A program made the position numbers and the translations under genes. A stretch of 64,000 nt of DNA from Paracoccus lutimaris. GTDB lineage: Bacteria > Pseudomonadota > Alphaproteobacteria > Rhodobacterales > Rhodobacteraceae. Of the stretch, positions 16,373-25,242 are shown piece after piece. A model generated the notes under the pieces. The model was not told where the DNA came from. It ran no database searches and saw only the letters and a list, made by a program, of their open reading frames with translations. Position 1 is the stretch's first letter; each line of letters starts with the position of its first letter. The stretch covers positions 1-64,000 of the forward strand of contig NZ_QPJL01000008.1 of assembly GCF_003337565.1 (NCBI RefSeq), read 5' to 3'.

Positions 16373-18001
16373 ATGCCGATCTCCATTCATGGCGGTATCG
16401 GCCGCACCGTCTTTGACGGGATCGCGCGCATCTATTCCGGTGGCGAACTGGTGGCGCTGATGGATGCCGCAGGCGGAACGCTGATCGCGCGCGAGGTGAC
16501 GGCCACGGCGCCCGTCATCATCCAGCAGCCGACGATCCTGCCCGCAGAGGCGGCGCTTGGCGATACCGTCACCCTGAACCTCGGTCTGGCCGAGGCCCAT
16601 CCGGTGGCCGGCGCCACCTGGGATATTACCCATGACGGCGTCTCGATCGCCGCGACGCTGGACGACGGCACGATGGCGCTGACGCTGAGCGCGCCCGGCA
16701 CCTATGTCCTGACCGTCAGCTGGAGCAATGACGCCGGCACGGCGACAGCCGAGGCGGTGACGCTGACCGTCGCCGCGGCACTTCCCGATGCGGCGCCGGC
16801 CATCGTCACCCAGCCCACGATCGTGCCGGCGGGGGCGGCGATCGGCGATACCGTCACGCTGGATCTTGGTGCGGCGCAGGGCAGGCCGGTGCCCGACGCG
16901 AACTGGGACATCACCCGCGACGGTCTGTCGATCAAGGGCAGCGTCGATCCCGAGGCGATGACCCTGTCTCTGGCCGGGCCGGGCACCTACCGGCTGTCCG
17001 TGGACTGGAGCAACCGCGCCGGTTCGGCCGCGGCCGTCGCCGCCACGCTGACCGCCGCCGAGGAGCAGCCCGGCGACACCGCGCCCAGCATCACCCGCCA
17101 GCCCGCGATCCTGCCGGCAACGGCGGTGATCGGTGACAGCATCACGCTGGATCTGGGGGCTGCGGCAGGGCAGCCGACACCGGCGCCGAGCTGGGACTTT
17201 ACCCGTGACGGCGTTTCGATCAGGTCCAGCCTCGATCAGGGCGCGCTGACCATGGAGCTGTCCGGCGCGGGCGTCTATGTCCTGACCGTCAGCTGGGCCA
17301 ACAGCGCCGGTAGCGTGACCGCGCAAAGCGCGACTTTGACCGTTCAGGCGCCGCCAACCGGTCCGGCCGTCAATTACGACACCCAGACGCTGGCCTATTT
17401 CGACGCCGCGACAAGCTTTACGGGCAGCGCAACGGATGTGACCGCCGTCACCGCGCGCGGCACCGGCGGCTATGTCTTTCACAAGGAGGGCAGCGGGGCC
17501 GCGATCCAGCGCAGCGCCTCGGGCTTTGTCTTTGGCAATGGCTGCTATCTGCAATCGCAGACGCTGACCGGGCAGCCGATGACCGATGGCCTCTTTGCCG
17601 TGGTCGACTGCACGCTGACCAGCTATGGCACGACCGTAGGCCAGATCCTCGAGGGCGCGGGCGGGCATGTGAAGCTGCGCGACAATGCCGGCCGGCTGCA
17701 GGTCGTCGGGCAGGATGATTCCGCCGTCGGCATCATACTGGGATCGGTCTTCTATGGCAGCCGTGTGATCGTCGCCGGGCTTCTTGACGATGTGCTGAAT
17801 CTGGTCGGCGGGATCAATGTCGCCGGCGGCGATGTCTCGGCGGCCCATGCGGGCATCACCGATCCGGACCTGACCCGGGTGCTGACCGGCCGCTATGTGA
17901 ACGGCACCATCCACCGCCTAGCCATCGTCGGCCGCGCCGAGGGCCAGGCCTGGCCCGTCACCATGCGCGAGGTCTACGAGGATTTTCAGCAGGGGGAGTG
18001 A
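16373..18001 (+). CDS. Protein with three Ig-like repeats and a C-terminal beta domain
   Basis: A 542-residue protein. Residues about 45-335 contain three tandem repeats of roughly 95 residues, each with QPTI/QPAILP at the start, GDTVTLNLG or GDSITLDLG, a central W-D-I-T-x-D-G or W-D-F-T-x-D-G, and a final LTVSW/LSVDW strand plus a T-L-T-V edge. This is the pattern of bacterial Ig-like domains. The C-terminal 200 residues resemble a concanavalin-like domain (FDAATSFTGSATDVTAV, then VGQILEGAGGHVKLRDN), which would bind glycans. No signal peptide is visible. The stop overlaps the GTG of the next gene by four bases (GTGA). A tail-fibre or adhesin-like role is inferred from the architecture. Confidence 0.65.
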   Translation: MPISIHGGIGRTVFDGIARIYSGGELVALMDAAGGTLIAREVTATAPVIIQQPTILPAEAALGDTVTLNLGLAEAHPVAGATWDITHDGVSIAATLDDGTMALTLSAPGTYVLTVSWSNDAGTATAEAVTLTVAAALPDAAPAIVTQPTIVPAGAAIGDTVTLDLGAAQGRPVPDANWDITRDGLSIKGSVDPEAMTLSLAGPGTYRLSVDWSNRAGSAAAVAATLTAAEEQPGDTAPSITRQPAILPATAVIGDSITLDLGAAAGQPTPAPSWDFTRDGVSIRSSLDQGALTMELSGAGVYVLTVSWANSAGSVTAQSATLTVQAPPTGPAVNYDTQTLAYFDAATSFTGSATDVTAVTARGTGGYVFHKEGSGAAIQRSASGFVFGNGCYLQSQTLTGQPMTDGLFAVVDCTLTSYGTTVGQILEGAGGHVKLRDNAGRLQVVGQDDSAVGIILGSVFYGSRVIVAGLLDDVLNLVGGINVAGGDVSAAHAGITDPDLTRVLTGRYVNGTIHRLAIVGRAEGQAWPVTMREVYEDFQQGE

Positions 18002-19260
18002 CGGCCCCGAGGCCGACCGTCACGTCGCTGGAGATCATGCCCGTCTATGGGCAAAGTGAAAACCGCTCGCGCAACGATGCGCCGGCGATTGCGGCCGCGC
18101 TGGACGCGGCGGCGGCCGAGCAGGTCTACTACACCTATGGCATGATCGACACCCAGGGCGCGCTGGTCGGCGTGAATGGTGCGGGTTGGGCCGGTGCCGC
18201 GCTGAACAATATCGACCAGGGCGTGCAGGCCCGGGGCTTTGCCGCGGCCTCGGGGTTGCGGCTGGTCTCGCCGGCTTTCACGCTGCAACATGCGCGGGCG
18301 GCACGTCAACGCGATCTGGGCCTTGTCGAGCGGGGGGTGGTGATCGCCGATCACGGCTATGGCGGGCGCTTGATCCATGAATGGATCCCGACCGGCGCCA
18401 GCCCGCTGGGGCGCAACCAGCTTTACTGGATGCGCGAAAGCAAGCGCCTGGCCGATGCGTTCGGTGTGGCGATCAGCTGCCCCTATACGTTCCTGTTTCA
18501 GGGCTCATCGGCAAAGGACCAGCCCGGCCCGGACTATCGCGCCGATTTCGAGGCGGCCCATGGCGCGACCGTAGCGCAGGCGCTGGATCTCTTCGGGGCG
18601 GCGCCGCGGCTGGTGGTGGTGGTCAATGGCGGCGACGTGAACACGCTGGCCGATCTTTACGCCACGCCGGGCGTGCAATACCGCATCGCGCTGGATCATG
18701 GCGGCATCATCGCCGGCTGGCAGCGCATCTATGCGATCATGGATCAGAACATCCATATTGATGGCCGCGTGCGCACGCTGATCGGTGAGACCAGCGAATG
18801 GGCGATCGCCGAGGTCGAGGCGGGCAATGACTGGAACATCACCTATGCGGTCGCGAAGTCCGGCGCCTCCGTCACGGTCAGCTTCGCGCTGCGCCCGGGC
18901 GAGACGCTGCTTGAGCGGGTCGGGCTTTACGACGCCTATGGCGGCGCCGCCACCTGTCCGCATTACGGCTTCGAGGCGGCAGGCGGCATCGTCAGCGCCG
19001 TGGCCGATCTTCAGGGCAACAGCGTCACGCTGACGCTGGCCGACCCGAATGCGGCCTGGCTGCGCTTTGCCCATCAGGTGCAGGACTGCTCGGCGATGAC
19101 GGATGCGTCGGGGCTGTCGATGTCGGCGCATCGCACGACATTGTTCGCAAGCCACAGCCGCCCCAGCCGCTTCGTTTCCGGCGAGACGCTCTGGCGTTCG
19201 CTGCCGGGCTTTCGCGGCAGCTTGCAGGGCGACCTGTTCCAGCCCGATGCCGGTGCCTGA
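17998..19260 (+). CDS. SGNH/sialate-O-acetylesterase-like hydrolase (putative)
   Basis: A 420-residue protein starting with GTG inside the previous gene's stop. Near residue 16, VYGQSENRS resembles the nucleophile block of SASA-type esterases (GQSN-like). The later PYTFLFQGSSAKDQPG has the position and shape of the second QGE/SD-type block. RYVNG- or H-D-type C-terminal blocks are not obvious, so the catalytic triad is unproven. The C-terminal third looks beta-rich. A carbohydrate deacetylase acting with the upstream Ig-like/concanavalin-like protein is plausible. It is followed by a strong terminator, so it closes the cassette. Confidence 0.5.
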   Translation: MTAPRPTVTSLEIMPVYGQSENRSRNDAPAIAAALDAAAAEQVYYTYGMIDTQGALVGVNGAGWAGAALNNIDQGVQARGFAAASGLRLVSPAFTLQHARAARQRDLGLVERGVVIADHGYGGRLIHEWIPTGASPLGRNQLYWMRESKRLADAFGVAISCPYTFLFQGSSAKDQPGPDYRADFEAAHGATVAQALDLFGAAPRLVVVVNGGDVNTLADLYATPGVQYRIALDHGGIIAGWQRIYAIMDQNIHIDGRVRTLIGETSEWAIAEVEAGNDWNITYAVAKSGASVTVSFALRPGETLLERVGLYDAYGGAATCPHYGFEAAGGIVSAVADLQGNSVTLTLADPNAAWLRFAHQVQDCSAMTDASGLSMSAHRTTLFASHSRPSRFVSGETLWRSLPGFRGSLQGDLFQPDAGA

Positions 19261-19284
19261 GCTTCGCTGAAGGATGCGCGCGCG

Positions 19285-19317
19285 CCCGACCGGCCAGATC
19301 GCCGGTCGGGCTTTTTT
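19285..19317 (+). terminator. Strong Rho-independent terminator
   Basis: CCCGACCGGC and GCCGGTCGGG form a ten-pair stem around CAGATC, followed by C and six T. It closes the three-gene cassette 25 bases after the last stop codon. Confidence 0.92.
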
Positions 19318-19433
19318 CTGATGGCGTGCAGACGCCCGTGCTGCTGCGGAAATCTACGGTGCGGTCAGGTTTTGCATGGACATGGCGGCGCAGGCTGAAA
19401 AGACTGGCGCCGATTCGCAAGGCAGAGGCGCGC

Positions 19434-20747
19434 ATGAACCTGACCATCGACGAGGCCCTGACGCAGGGCGGTGCCGGAGATTTCCAGCGGCGCCTTCTGG
19501 GCATATTCGGGCTGGTCTGGGCGGCGGATGCGATGCAGGTCATCGCCATCGGCTTTACCGCCGCCTCGATTGCCGCAAGTTTCGGGCTGACCGTGCCGCA
19601 GGCCTTGCAGACCGGCACACTGTTCTTTCTGGGCATGTTCGCGGGGGCGGCGCTGTTTGGCCGCATCGCCGACCGGGTCGGGCGGCGCAAGGTCCTGCTT
19701 CTGACCGTGGCTTGCGACGCGATCTTCGGCCTTGCCTCGGTCTTTGCGCCGGATTTCGCCACGCTTCTGGTCCTGCGCTTTCTGACCGGCATGGCGGTGG
19801 GCGGCACGCTGCCCGTCGATTACGCGATGATGGCCGAGTTCCTGCCGCCGAAGAACCGCGGCCGCTGGCTGGTCTGGCTTGAGGGCTTCTGGGCGGTTGG
19901 CACCATCGTGATCGCGCTGACCGCCTGGCTCGCGCATCTGGCCGGCGCCGCCGATGCCTGGCGCTGGATCTTTGCCGTCGCGGCCTTTCCGGCGCTGATC
20001 GGGATCTGGCTGCGGCTCTGGGTGCCGGAATCGCCGATGTATCTGTTGCGCAAGGGTGACGAGGCCGGCGCGCGCGCGGTGGTCAACCGGGTGCTGGCCG
20101 CGAATGGCAGCCACCCCCTTGCCGATGAGGACCGTCTGGCCGCGCTGCCCGCGCCGGGCGCGGATCAGGGCCTGTTCGGGCCCGCGTTGCGCCGGCGCAG
20201 CCTTGGCATCTTTGCGACCTGGTTTCTGGTCTCGTTGTCCTATTACGGGGTCTTTGTCTGGCTGCCCTCGGAACTGGTCAAGGGCGGCCTTGGTTTTGTG
20301 CGCGGCTATGGCTTTTTGCTGCTGATGGCACTGGCGCAGGTGCCGGGCTATGCGCTGGCCGCGCATGGGGTCGAGCGCTGGGGCCGCAAGCCGACATTGC
20401 AGATCTTCCTGATCCTCAGCGCCGCGGGCTGTCTTTTGTTCATCACCGCCACGGGGCCATGGCTGGTCGCGGCCTCGCTTTTGCTGATGAGCTTTGCCCT
20501 GCTGGGCACATGGGGCGCGCTTTACGCATATACGCCCGAGCTTTACCCGACCGGGCTGCGCGGCACCGGCATGGGCACGGCCAGTGCTGTGGCGCGGGTC
20601 GGCGGGCTGCTGGCGCCCTCGCTGCTGGGCATGGTGGTGGCGCGGGGCTTTGGCGTCGCCATCGGGGTTTTTGCGGCATTGCTGCTGCTGGCGGCGCTGG
20701 TGACGCTGGTCATTCCGGCCGAAACGCGGGACCGCGCGATCTCGTGA
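19434..20747 (+). CDS. MFS transporter
   Basis: A 437-residue major facilitator superfamily permease with about 12 membrane helices in two halves. The loop 2-3 signature GRIADRVGRRKVLLL and the end-of-helix-4 signature RFLTGMAVGGTLPVDYAMMAE are typical of the sugar-porter/SV2-like and niacin/aromatic acid branch. In the second half, GVERWGRKPTLQ and YTPELYPTGLRGTG repeat these features. The substrate cannot be set from the sequence. I start it at 19434, where AGAGGC lies a few bases upstream; earlier in-frame codons would add a basic, unconserved-looking extension. Confidence 0.85.
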   Translation: MNLTIDEALTQGGAGDFQRRLLGIFGLVWAADAMQVIAIGFTAASIAASFGLTVPQALQTGTLFFLGMFAGAALFGRIADRVGRRKVLLLTVACDAIFGLASVFAPDFATLLVLRFLTGMAVGGTLPVDYAMMAEFLPPKNRGRWLVWLEGFWAVGTIVIALTAWLAHLAGAADAWRWIFAVAAFPALIGIWLRLWVPESPMYLLRKGDEAGARAVVNRVLAANGSHPLADEDRLAALPAPGADQGLFGPALRRRSLGIFATWFLVSLSYYGVFVWLPSELVKGGLGFVRGYGFLLLMALAQVPGYALAAHGVERWGRKPTLQIFLILSAAGCLLFITATGPWLVAASLLLMSFALLGTWGALYAYTPELYPTGLRGTGMGTASAVARVGGLLAPSLLGMVVARGFGVAIGVFAALLLLAALVTLVIPAETRDRAIS

Positions 20748-20786
20748 CGCCCATGTGACGTGCTGCCGCAGTTTTTATCTAACCCC

Positions 20787-20814
20787 TTGCACATTGGAAT
20801 GTCTGCATTATTCT
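20787..20814 (+). promoter_or_regulatory. Sigma70-like promoter upstream of the lipoprotein gene
   Basis: TTGCAC and TATTCT are 16 bases apart. Transcription would start near 20821, leaving a leader of about 175 bases before the lipoprotein ATG. The leader can form a GCCC/GGGC hairpin and contains the palindrome TCCCATGGGA; I recognise no known riboswitch. Confidence 0.5.
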
Positions 20815-20997
20815 GCCCCCACCCGACCTGTCTTGCGCCCTGCGAAACGGGCGTATCCCATGGGACAAGCGGGTGAGGGAGGGACGATCCGGATGCCATC
20901 TATCGACCCCGTCGATCCGGTCATTTCCGCGCCTTGCGCGCAACCGGGGGGGCGCCATTTCCTTATGCCATTTTCCGTTGTGAAAGAGGACTGATTG

Positions 20998-21606
20998 ATG
21001 CTGAAACCGACATTTCTGGCCCTTGGCCTGGCGCTGAGCCTGGCCGGCTGCGCCACTTCAAACTGGGAGACCGCCTATGAGCAGGTCGATCCCGCGCAAT
21101 CGGCAAGCTGGCGTCTGGCTGCGGTCGATGTCTCTGCCCCCGCCTCGCTGACCACCAGCGATGTCGACGGCTATACGCCCGATTTCGACATCGTCTGGCA
21201 TGGCGAGCCTGCCGGCGACCGCCACGCGCAGGCCGCCGCCATCATCAAGGAAGGGATCGAGCGGGGCGCCCGCAGCGCGCTGCATGGCCGCAAGGGCGTG
21301 CGCATCGTCGCCACCATCACCCAGTTCCACGCCATCACCCCGACCGTGCGCCGGATGCACACCGTGGGCGTTCACAACATCCAGTATACCGTGCAGGTCT
21401 TTGACGCCCATAGCGGCGCTGCCCTGACCGAGCCGCAGAACATCAAGGCCGAATTCCCGGCGCTGGTCGGCAAGGCCGGTGACGATGCCGATGCGGCGCG
21501 CAATACCCAGCGCGTGCAGATTGTGAACCATGTCGCCGCCGTTACCCAGAACTGGCTGGGCAAGGGTGCCGATCCGCGCGGCAAATACTCGCGTCTTGGC
21601 CGCTGA
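20998..21606 (+). CDS. Lipoprotein, DUF6778-like
   Basis: A 202-residue lipoprotein. The N-terminal signal ends in the lipobox LAGC with the lipidated Cys at residue 18, and the following Ala-Thr suggests an outer-membrane destination. The body is a mixed alpha/beta domain with VRIVATITQFHAITPTVRR and HNIQYTVQVFDA. I recall rhodobacterial proteins with this layout as DUF6778; function unknown. The ATG at 20998 is chosen for AGAGGA eight bases upstream; a TTG directly before it is less likely. A strong terminator follows the stop, so the gene is monocistronic. Confidence 0.75.
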   Translation: MLKPTFLALGLALSLAGCATSNWETAYEQVDPAQSASWRLAAVDVSAPASLTTSDVDGYTPDFDIVWHGEPAGDRHAQAAAIIKEGIERGARSALHGRKGVRIVATITQFHAITPTVRRMHTVGVHNIQYTVQVFDAHSGAALTEPQNIKAEFPALVGKAGDDADAARNTQRVQIVNHVAAVTQNWLGKGADPRGKYSRLGR

Positions 21607-21633
21607 GCATCCGCGAAATCTGTGATACGACCC

Positions 21634-21664
21634 GAACCGGCCCTTGCGGGCCGGTTCTTTCTTT
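21634..21664 (+). terminator. Rho-independent terminator of the lipoprotein gene
   Basis: GAACCGGCCC and GGGCCGGTTC form a ten-pair stem with a TTGC loop, followed by TTTCTTT. It lies just before the zapE start. Confidence 0.92.
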
Positions 21665-21678
21665 GGCAGGGGGCGGTC

Positions 21679-22800
21679 ATGGCAAGCGTTTCCGAACTTT
21701 ACAATGCCCGGGTCGCCTCGGGCCTGCTGACCCCCGATGATGCGCAGCGCGGCGTTTTGCCGGCGCTGGACCGGGTTGCCCGCGCCCTGGCCGAGGCCGT
21801 TCCGGCCTCGATGCCGAAATCGGGCTGGCTCTCGAAGCTGATGGGCAATACTCCGGCGGCTGCCGCGACCCCGGTCAAGGGGCTTTACCTCTGGGGCGGG
21901 GTCGGGCGCGGCAAGTCCATGCTGATGGACATGCTGATGGAGGCCACCCCCATCGCCGCAAAGCGCCGGGTGCATTTCCACGAGTTCATGCAGGAAATCC
22001 AGGCCGCGCTGGAGGGCGTGCGCAAATCCGGCCAGCAGGACGCGGTGCGTCCCGTGGCGCTGGCGGTGGCGCAGCAGGTCCGGCTTTTGTGTTTTGACGA
22101 GATGCAGATCACCGACATCGCCGATGCGATGATCGTGGGGCGGCTGTTCCAGGTCCTGTTCGAGGAGGGGGTGACGGTCGTCACCACCTCGAACCGGGTG
22201 CCCGAGGATCTGTACAAGAACGGGCTGAACCGCCAGCTTTTCCTGCCCTTTATCGGGTTGATCCGCGAACGCATGCAGGTCGTCGAACTGGCCAGCGCCA
22301 CCGACCACCGCCAGAACCGGGACGAGGGCGGGCAGGTCTGGTTCATCCCCGCCGATCACGCGGCGCGGGTGGGCATGGACACGCTCTGGGACGATCTGAC
22401 CGATTGCGCGGCGACCGCGCCGCTGGTTCTGGACATCAAGGGCCGCAAGGTCGAACTGCCCGTCCATTGCGGTCGCGCGGCCCGGGCCAGTTTCTGGGAT
22501 CTATGCGCCAAGCCTTTGGGCCCGGCCGATTATCTGGCGATTGCCCAGGCGGTGGATGTGCTGTTCATCGACGCCATCCCGCGGCTGAGCATGTCGAACT
22601 ATAACGAGGCCAAGCGCTTCGTGACCCTGATCGACGCGCTCTATGAGGCCCGCGTGCGGCTGATCGCCAGCGCCGCCGACGAGCCCGAGCGGCTATATGC
22701 CGAGGGTGAGGGCGCCTTTGAGTTCGAGCGCACCGCCAGCCGCCTGCGGGAGATGCGCGATGCCGATTGGGGCCGGCCTGAGGCCGAGCGGCCCGCCTAG
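21679..22800 (+). CDS. zapE: Cell division protein ZapE (AFG1-like ATPase)
   Basis: A 373-residue AFG1/ZapE-type AAA ATPase. The Walker A GGVGRGKSMLMD lies at about residues 73-84. The FHEFMQ motif after it and the Walker B LLCFDEMQITD are characteristic of the family, as is the later TTSNRVPEDLY sensor. ZapE associates with FtsZ at the division site under stress and in mitochondria-like contexts acts on membrane protein quality control. The length is normal. The start is the ATG at 21679. It is close behind the lipoprotein terminator, so its own promoter must lie in or near that hairpin or upstream. Confidence 0.93.
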   Translation: MASVSELYNARVASGLLTPDDAQRGVLPALDRVARALAEAVPASMPKSGWLSKLMGNTPAAAATPVKGLYLWGGVGRGKSMLMDMLMEATPIAAKRRVHFHEFMQEIQAALEGVRKSGQQDAVRPVALAVAQQVRLLCFDEMQITDIADAMIVGRLFQVLFEEGVTVVTTSNRVPEDLYKNGLNRQLFLPFIGLIRERMQVVELASATDHRQNRDEGGQVWFIPADHAARVGMDTLWDDLTDCAATAPLVLDIKGRKVELPVHCGRAARASFWDLCAKPLGPADYLAIAQAVDVLFIDAIPRLSMSNYNEAKRFVTLIDALYEARVRLIASAADEPERLYAEGEGAFEFERTASRLREMRDADWGRPEAERPA

Positions 22801-22847
22801 GGGCGGGGGCCGTCCGGGATCAGGATCTTTGGGACCTGCGCGCCTCT

Positions 22848-23765
22848 TCAGGCCGCCGAGCTGGCCGCCAGCATCCTGGCGTAGTCGCGATACTTGATGA
22901 AGGGGCGGGCAGGGGTCATCCGGTTCTCGCCCTGCGCCAGTTCGGGGAAGGCCATGCACAGGCCCAGCCGCTGCGCCAGACCCAGCGCGCGCACCGCCAT
23001 CGGACCGGTGAAAAACGACTCCATCTCGGCGCCTTCGGCCAGAACGATCTCGTGCTGGGCAAAGGCGATATGGACCAGGGTGAATTCGCTGTCATCCTGC
23101 CGCACGCTGACGCCAGCCACCCCCGCCATCATCAGATGCCGGGCCGAGATCAGGTATTCGCGCCCGCCATGGCGCACCAGCACGCGGTGCTGGGGCGAGA
23201 CCTCGACGCTTCGGCGCGGCAGTCCGTTCCCCAGCGCGCCCGCCTCGATGCGGATCGGGCGCTGGTTCGGGGCCTGGTCAAGAACCTCACGGGTGACGCG
23301 GGTCGAGGAGGTCCAGACCAGCGGCTGCGCACCACGGTCGCGGGTCATCACCAGGTTTCCGGTCCGCAGCGTCTCGACCGGAACCTCGCCATGGGGGGAC
23401 GCGATCAGCGTTCCCGCAAGGTAGCAGATGCTGAGATCGGTGGGCGAAACCTGGTAGCCGCTTTTGTCGAGCTGTCGCAGGACGCCATCCCTGCCGCCAA
23501 GATTGGTTCCCTGCGTATAGCGGACCGGCGAATAGAGCGTGCCGTTCATGACGTTCCCGGTCGAGCCGGCATCGAACAGCATCGGCGGTGTCGTACTCCC
23601 GGCGATATGGCCATTGGGGCTGTTGAGATATGCCCCCCATTCGAAACGGTCCACCAGACTGTCCACCGATATTTCGGGGATGGTGAGGGTGGTGATCGTC
23701 GAGTCGGCCATGACGATTCCATTGACGACTGTCGTTGCATAAAGCGTAATCGTTAACGAGGGCAT
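22848..23765 (-). CDS. Hint-domain (hedgehog/intein-like) protein
   Basis: A 305-residue protein with a Hint_2-type domain from about residue 114 to 250. It begins with the nucleophile-bearing CYLAGTLIASPHGEVPVE, continues RTGNLVMTRDRG, and includes SPQHRVLV, the usual TxxH-like block. Such domains can cleave or ligate the protein at the Cys. The N-terminal 110 residues are beta-rich and lack known motifs, and there is no signal peptide. Rhodobacterales carry many Hint_2 proteins of unknown role, often secreted through type I systems. It is isolated between zapE (convergent) and folC. The 190-base upstream region is AT-rich for this genome. Confidence 0.8.
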   Translation of the reverse strand: MPSLTITLYATTVVNGIVMADSTITTLTIPEISVDSLVDRFEWGAYLNSPNGHIAGSTTPPMLFDAGSTGNVMNGTLYSPVRYTQGTNLGGRDGVLRQLDKSGYQVSPTDLSICYLAGTLIASPHGEVPVETLRTGNLVMTRDRGAQPLVWTSSTRVTREVLDQAPNQRPIRIEAGALGNGLPRRSVEVSPQHRVLVRHGGREYLISARHLMMAGVAGVSVRQDDSEFTLVHIAFAQHEIVLAEGAEMESFFTGPMAVRALGLAQRLGLCMAFPELAQGENRMTPARPFIKYRDYARMLAASSAA

Positions 23766-23954
23766 GATACTCTTCCCAGAAACACCATTCAGGCACTCCC
23801 ATCCCGCATGCGCGGTCGCTCCTTAGCGCAGGGTGCGCCATGCAGGCAAGAATGATCTTTGCAACCGCTGCGAGCAATGAAAACTCGGCCAGATCATTTC
23901 TGAACTGACTAAATATACAATTATCTGATGCCAATAGCGGCGATCGGCCGGCAT

Positions 23955-25223
23955 TCAGCCGTGCTCACGCAGGATATGGCCCGCAAGATACAGCGACCCG
24001 CAGACCAATAGCCGGGCATGGGGTGATTCTGCAACAATTTGCCGCAGTGCCGTCGCGGCATCGGGGGCGGTCCGGGCGGGCAGGCCGGCTGCCGTCGCGA
24101 TGCGGGCGGTCTCGGTCGCGGGCAGGGTGTTTGGCTCTCCGGGGATGTCGATGGCGGTCAGGCTTTGCGCCTGCGCCGCCAGCGGGCGCATATAGCCCGC
24201 GACATCCTTGGTGTTCAGCATGCCGCAGATCAGATGCGTGGGTTTTCTCGCCATCCCGGCCAGGGTCTGGGCCAGCGCCTCGCCGCCGGCGGGGTTGTGG
24301 CCGCCGTCCAGCCACAGCTCGGCCCCCTGGGCGATATCGACCAGCGGGCCACGGGTCAGGCGCTGCATGCGGGCGGGCCATTCGGCCTCGACCACGGCGG
24401 CGCGGGCCTCGATGCGGCCAAAGCCCAGCTCGCGCAGCGCGGCGATGGCGGTGCCGGCATTCACGATCTGATGCGGGCCGGGCAGGACGGGCAGGGGCAG
24501 GTCCATCAGCCCGTGATCGTCCTGATAGATCAGGCTGTCGCCCTCGCGCCGGCTGTCCCAGTCCTGACGCCCGATGCTGAGCGGGGCAAAGAGCCGCTCG
24601 GCCCTGGCCTCGATCACCTCGCGGGCGACGGGGGCCTGGGGCGCGACGATGCAGGGGGTGCGGCGTTTCAGGATGCCGGCTTTCTCGCCCGCGATCTCGG
24701 CCAGGGTTTCGCCCAGATATTGGGTGTGGTCGATGCTGACCGGGGTGATCACGGTCAGGCGCGGCGCGTCGATGACGTTGGTGGCGTCCAGCCGCCCGCC
24801 CAGCCCGACCTCAAGCAGGGTGTAATCGGCCGGGACGCGTGAGAATGCCAGGAATGCCGCCGCCGTGGTGATCTCGAAAAAGGTGATCGCCTGGTCGCCA
24901 TTCGCCGCCTCGCATTCCTCGAGCGTGGCGGCCAGATCGGCCTCGGTGATCAACTCGCCCGCCAGCCGGATGCGTTCGTGAAACTGCGCCAGATGCGGCG
25001 AGGTATAGGCATGGACCCGCAGCCCCGCCGATTCCAGCCCGGCCCGGATCATCGCCTGGGTCGAACCCTTGCCGTTGGTGCCGGCGATATGGATGACCGG
25101 CGGGATGCGGTCCTGCGGATTTCCCAGCGCGTCAAGGATGCGCAGCATCCGCTCCAGCGACAGGTCGATGACCTTGGGATGCAGGGCCATGAGCCGTGCA
25201 AGAATGGCGTCGGATGTGGTCAT
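23955..25223 (-). CDS. folC: Bifunctional folylpolyglutamate/dihydrofolate synthase
   Basis: Adds glutamate to folates and makes dihydrofolate from dihydropteroate. The P-loop GTNGKGST is at about residues 47-54, the family signature LLEVGLGGRLDATNV at about 130-144, and the conserved SIDHTQYLG Mg-site segment follows. WLDGGHNPAGGEAL marks the C-terminal Mur-ligase-like domain. The start is the ATG at 25223; an extended frame exists upstream but overlaps accD. At 422 residues the length is normal. It follows accD by 19 bases, a gene order common in alphaproteobacteria. Confidence 0.96.
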   Translation of the reverse strand: MTTSDAILARLMALHPKVIDLSLERMLRILDALGNPQDRIPPVIHIAGTNGKGSTQAMIRAGLESAGLRVHAYTSPHLAQFHERIRLAGELITEADLAATLEECEAANGDQAITFFEITTAAAFLAFSRVPADYTLLEVGLGGRLDATNVIDAPRLTVITPVSIDHTQYLGETLAEIAGEKAGILKRRTPCIVAPQAPVAREVIEARAERLFAPLSIGRQDWDSRREGDSLIYQDDHGLMDLPLPVLPGPHQIVNAGTAIAALRELGFGRIEARAAVVEAEWPARMQRLTRGPLVDIAQGAELWLDGGHNPAGGEALAQTLAGMARKPTHLICGMLNTKDVAGYMRPLAAQAQSLTAIDIPGEPNTLPATETARIATAAGLPARTAPDAATALRQIVAESPHARLLVCGSLYLAGHILREHG

Positions 25224-25242
25224 CGCTGTCGGCCGCTGCGGG

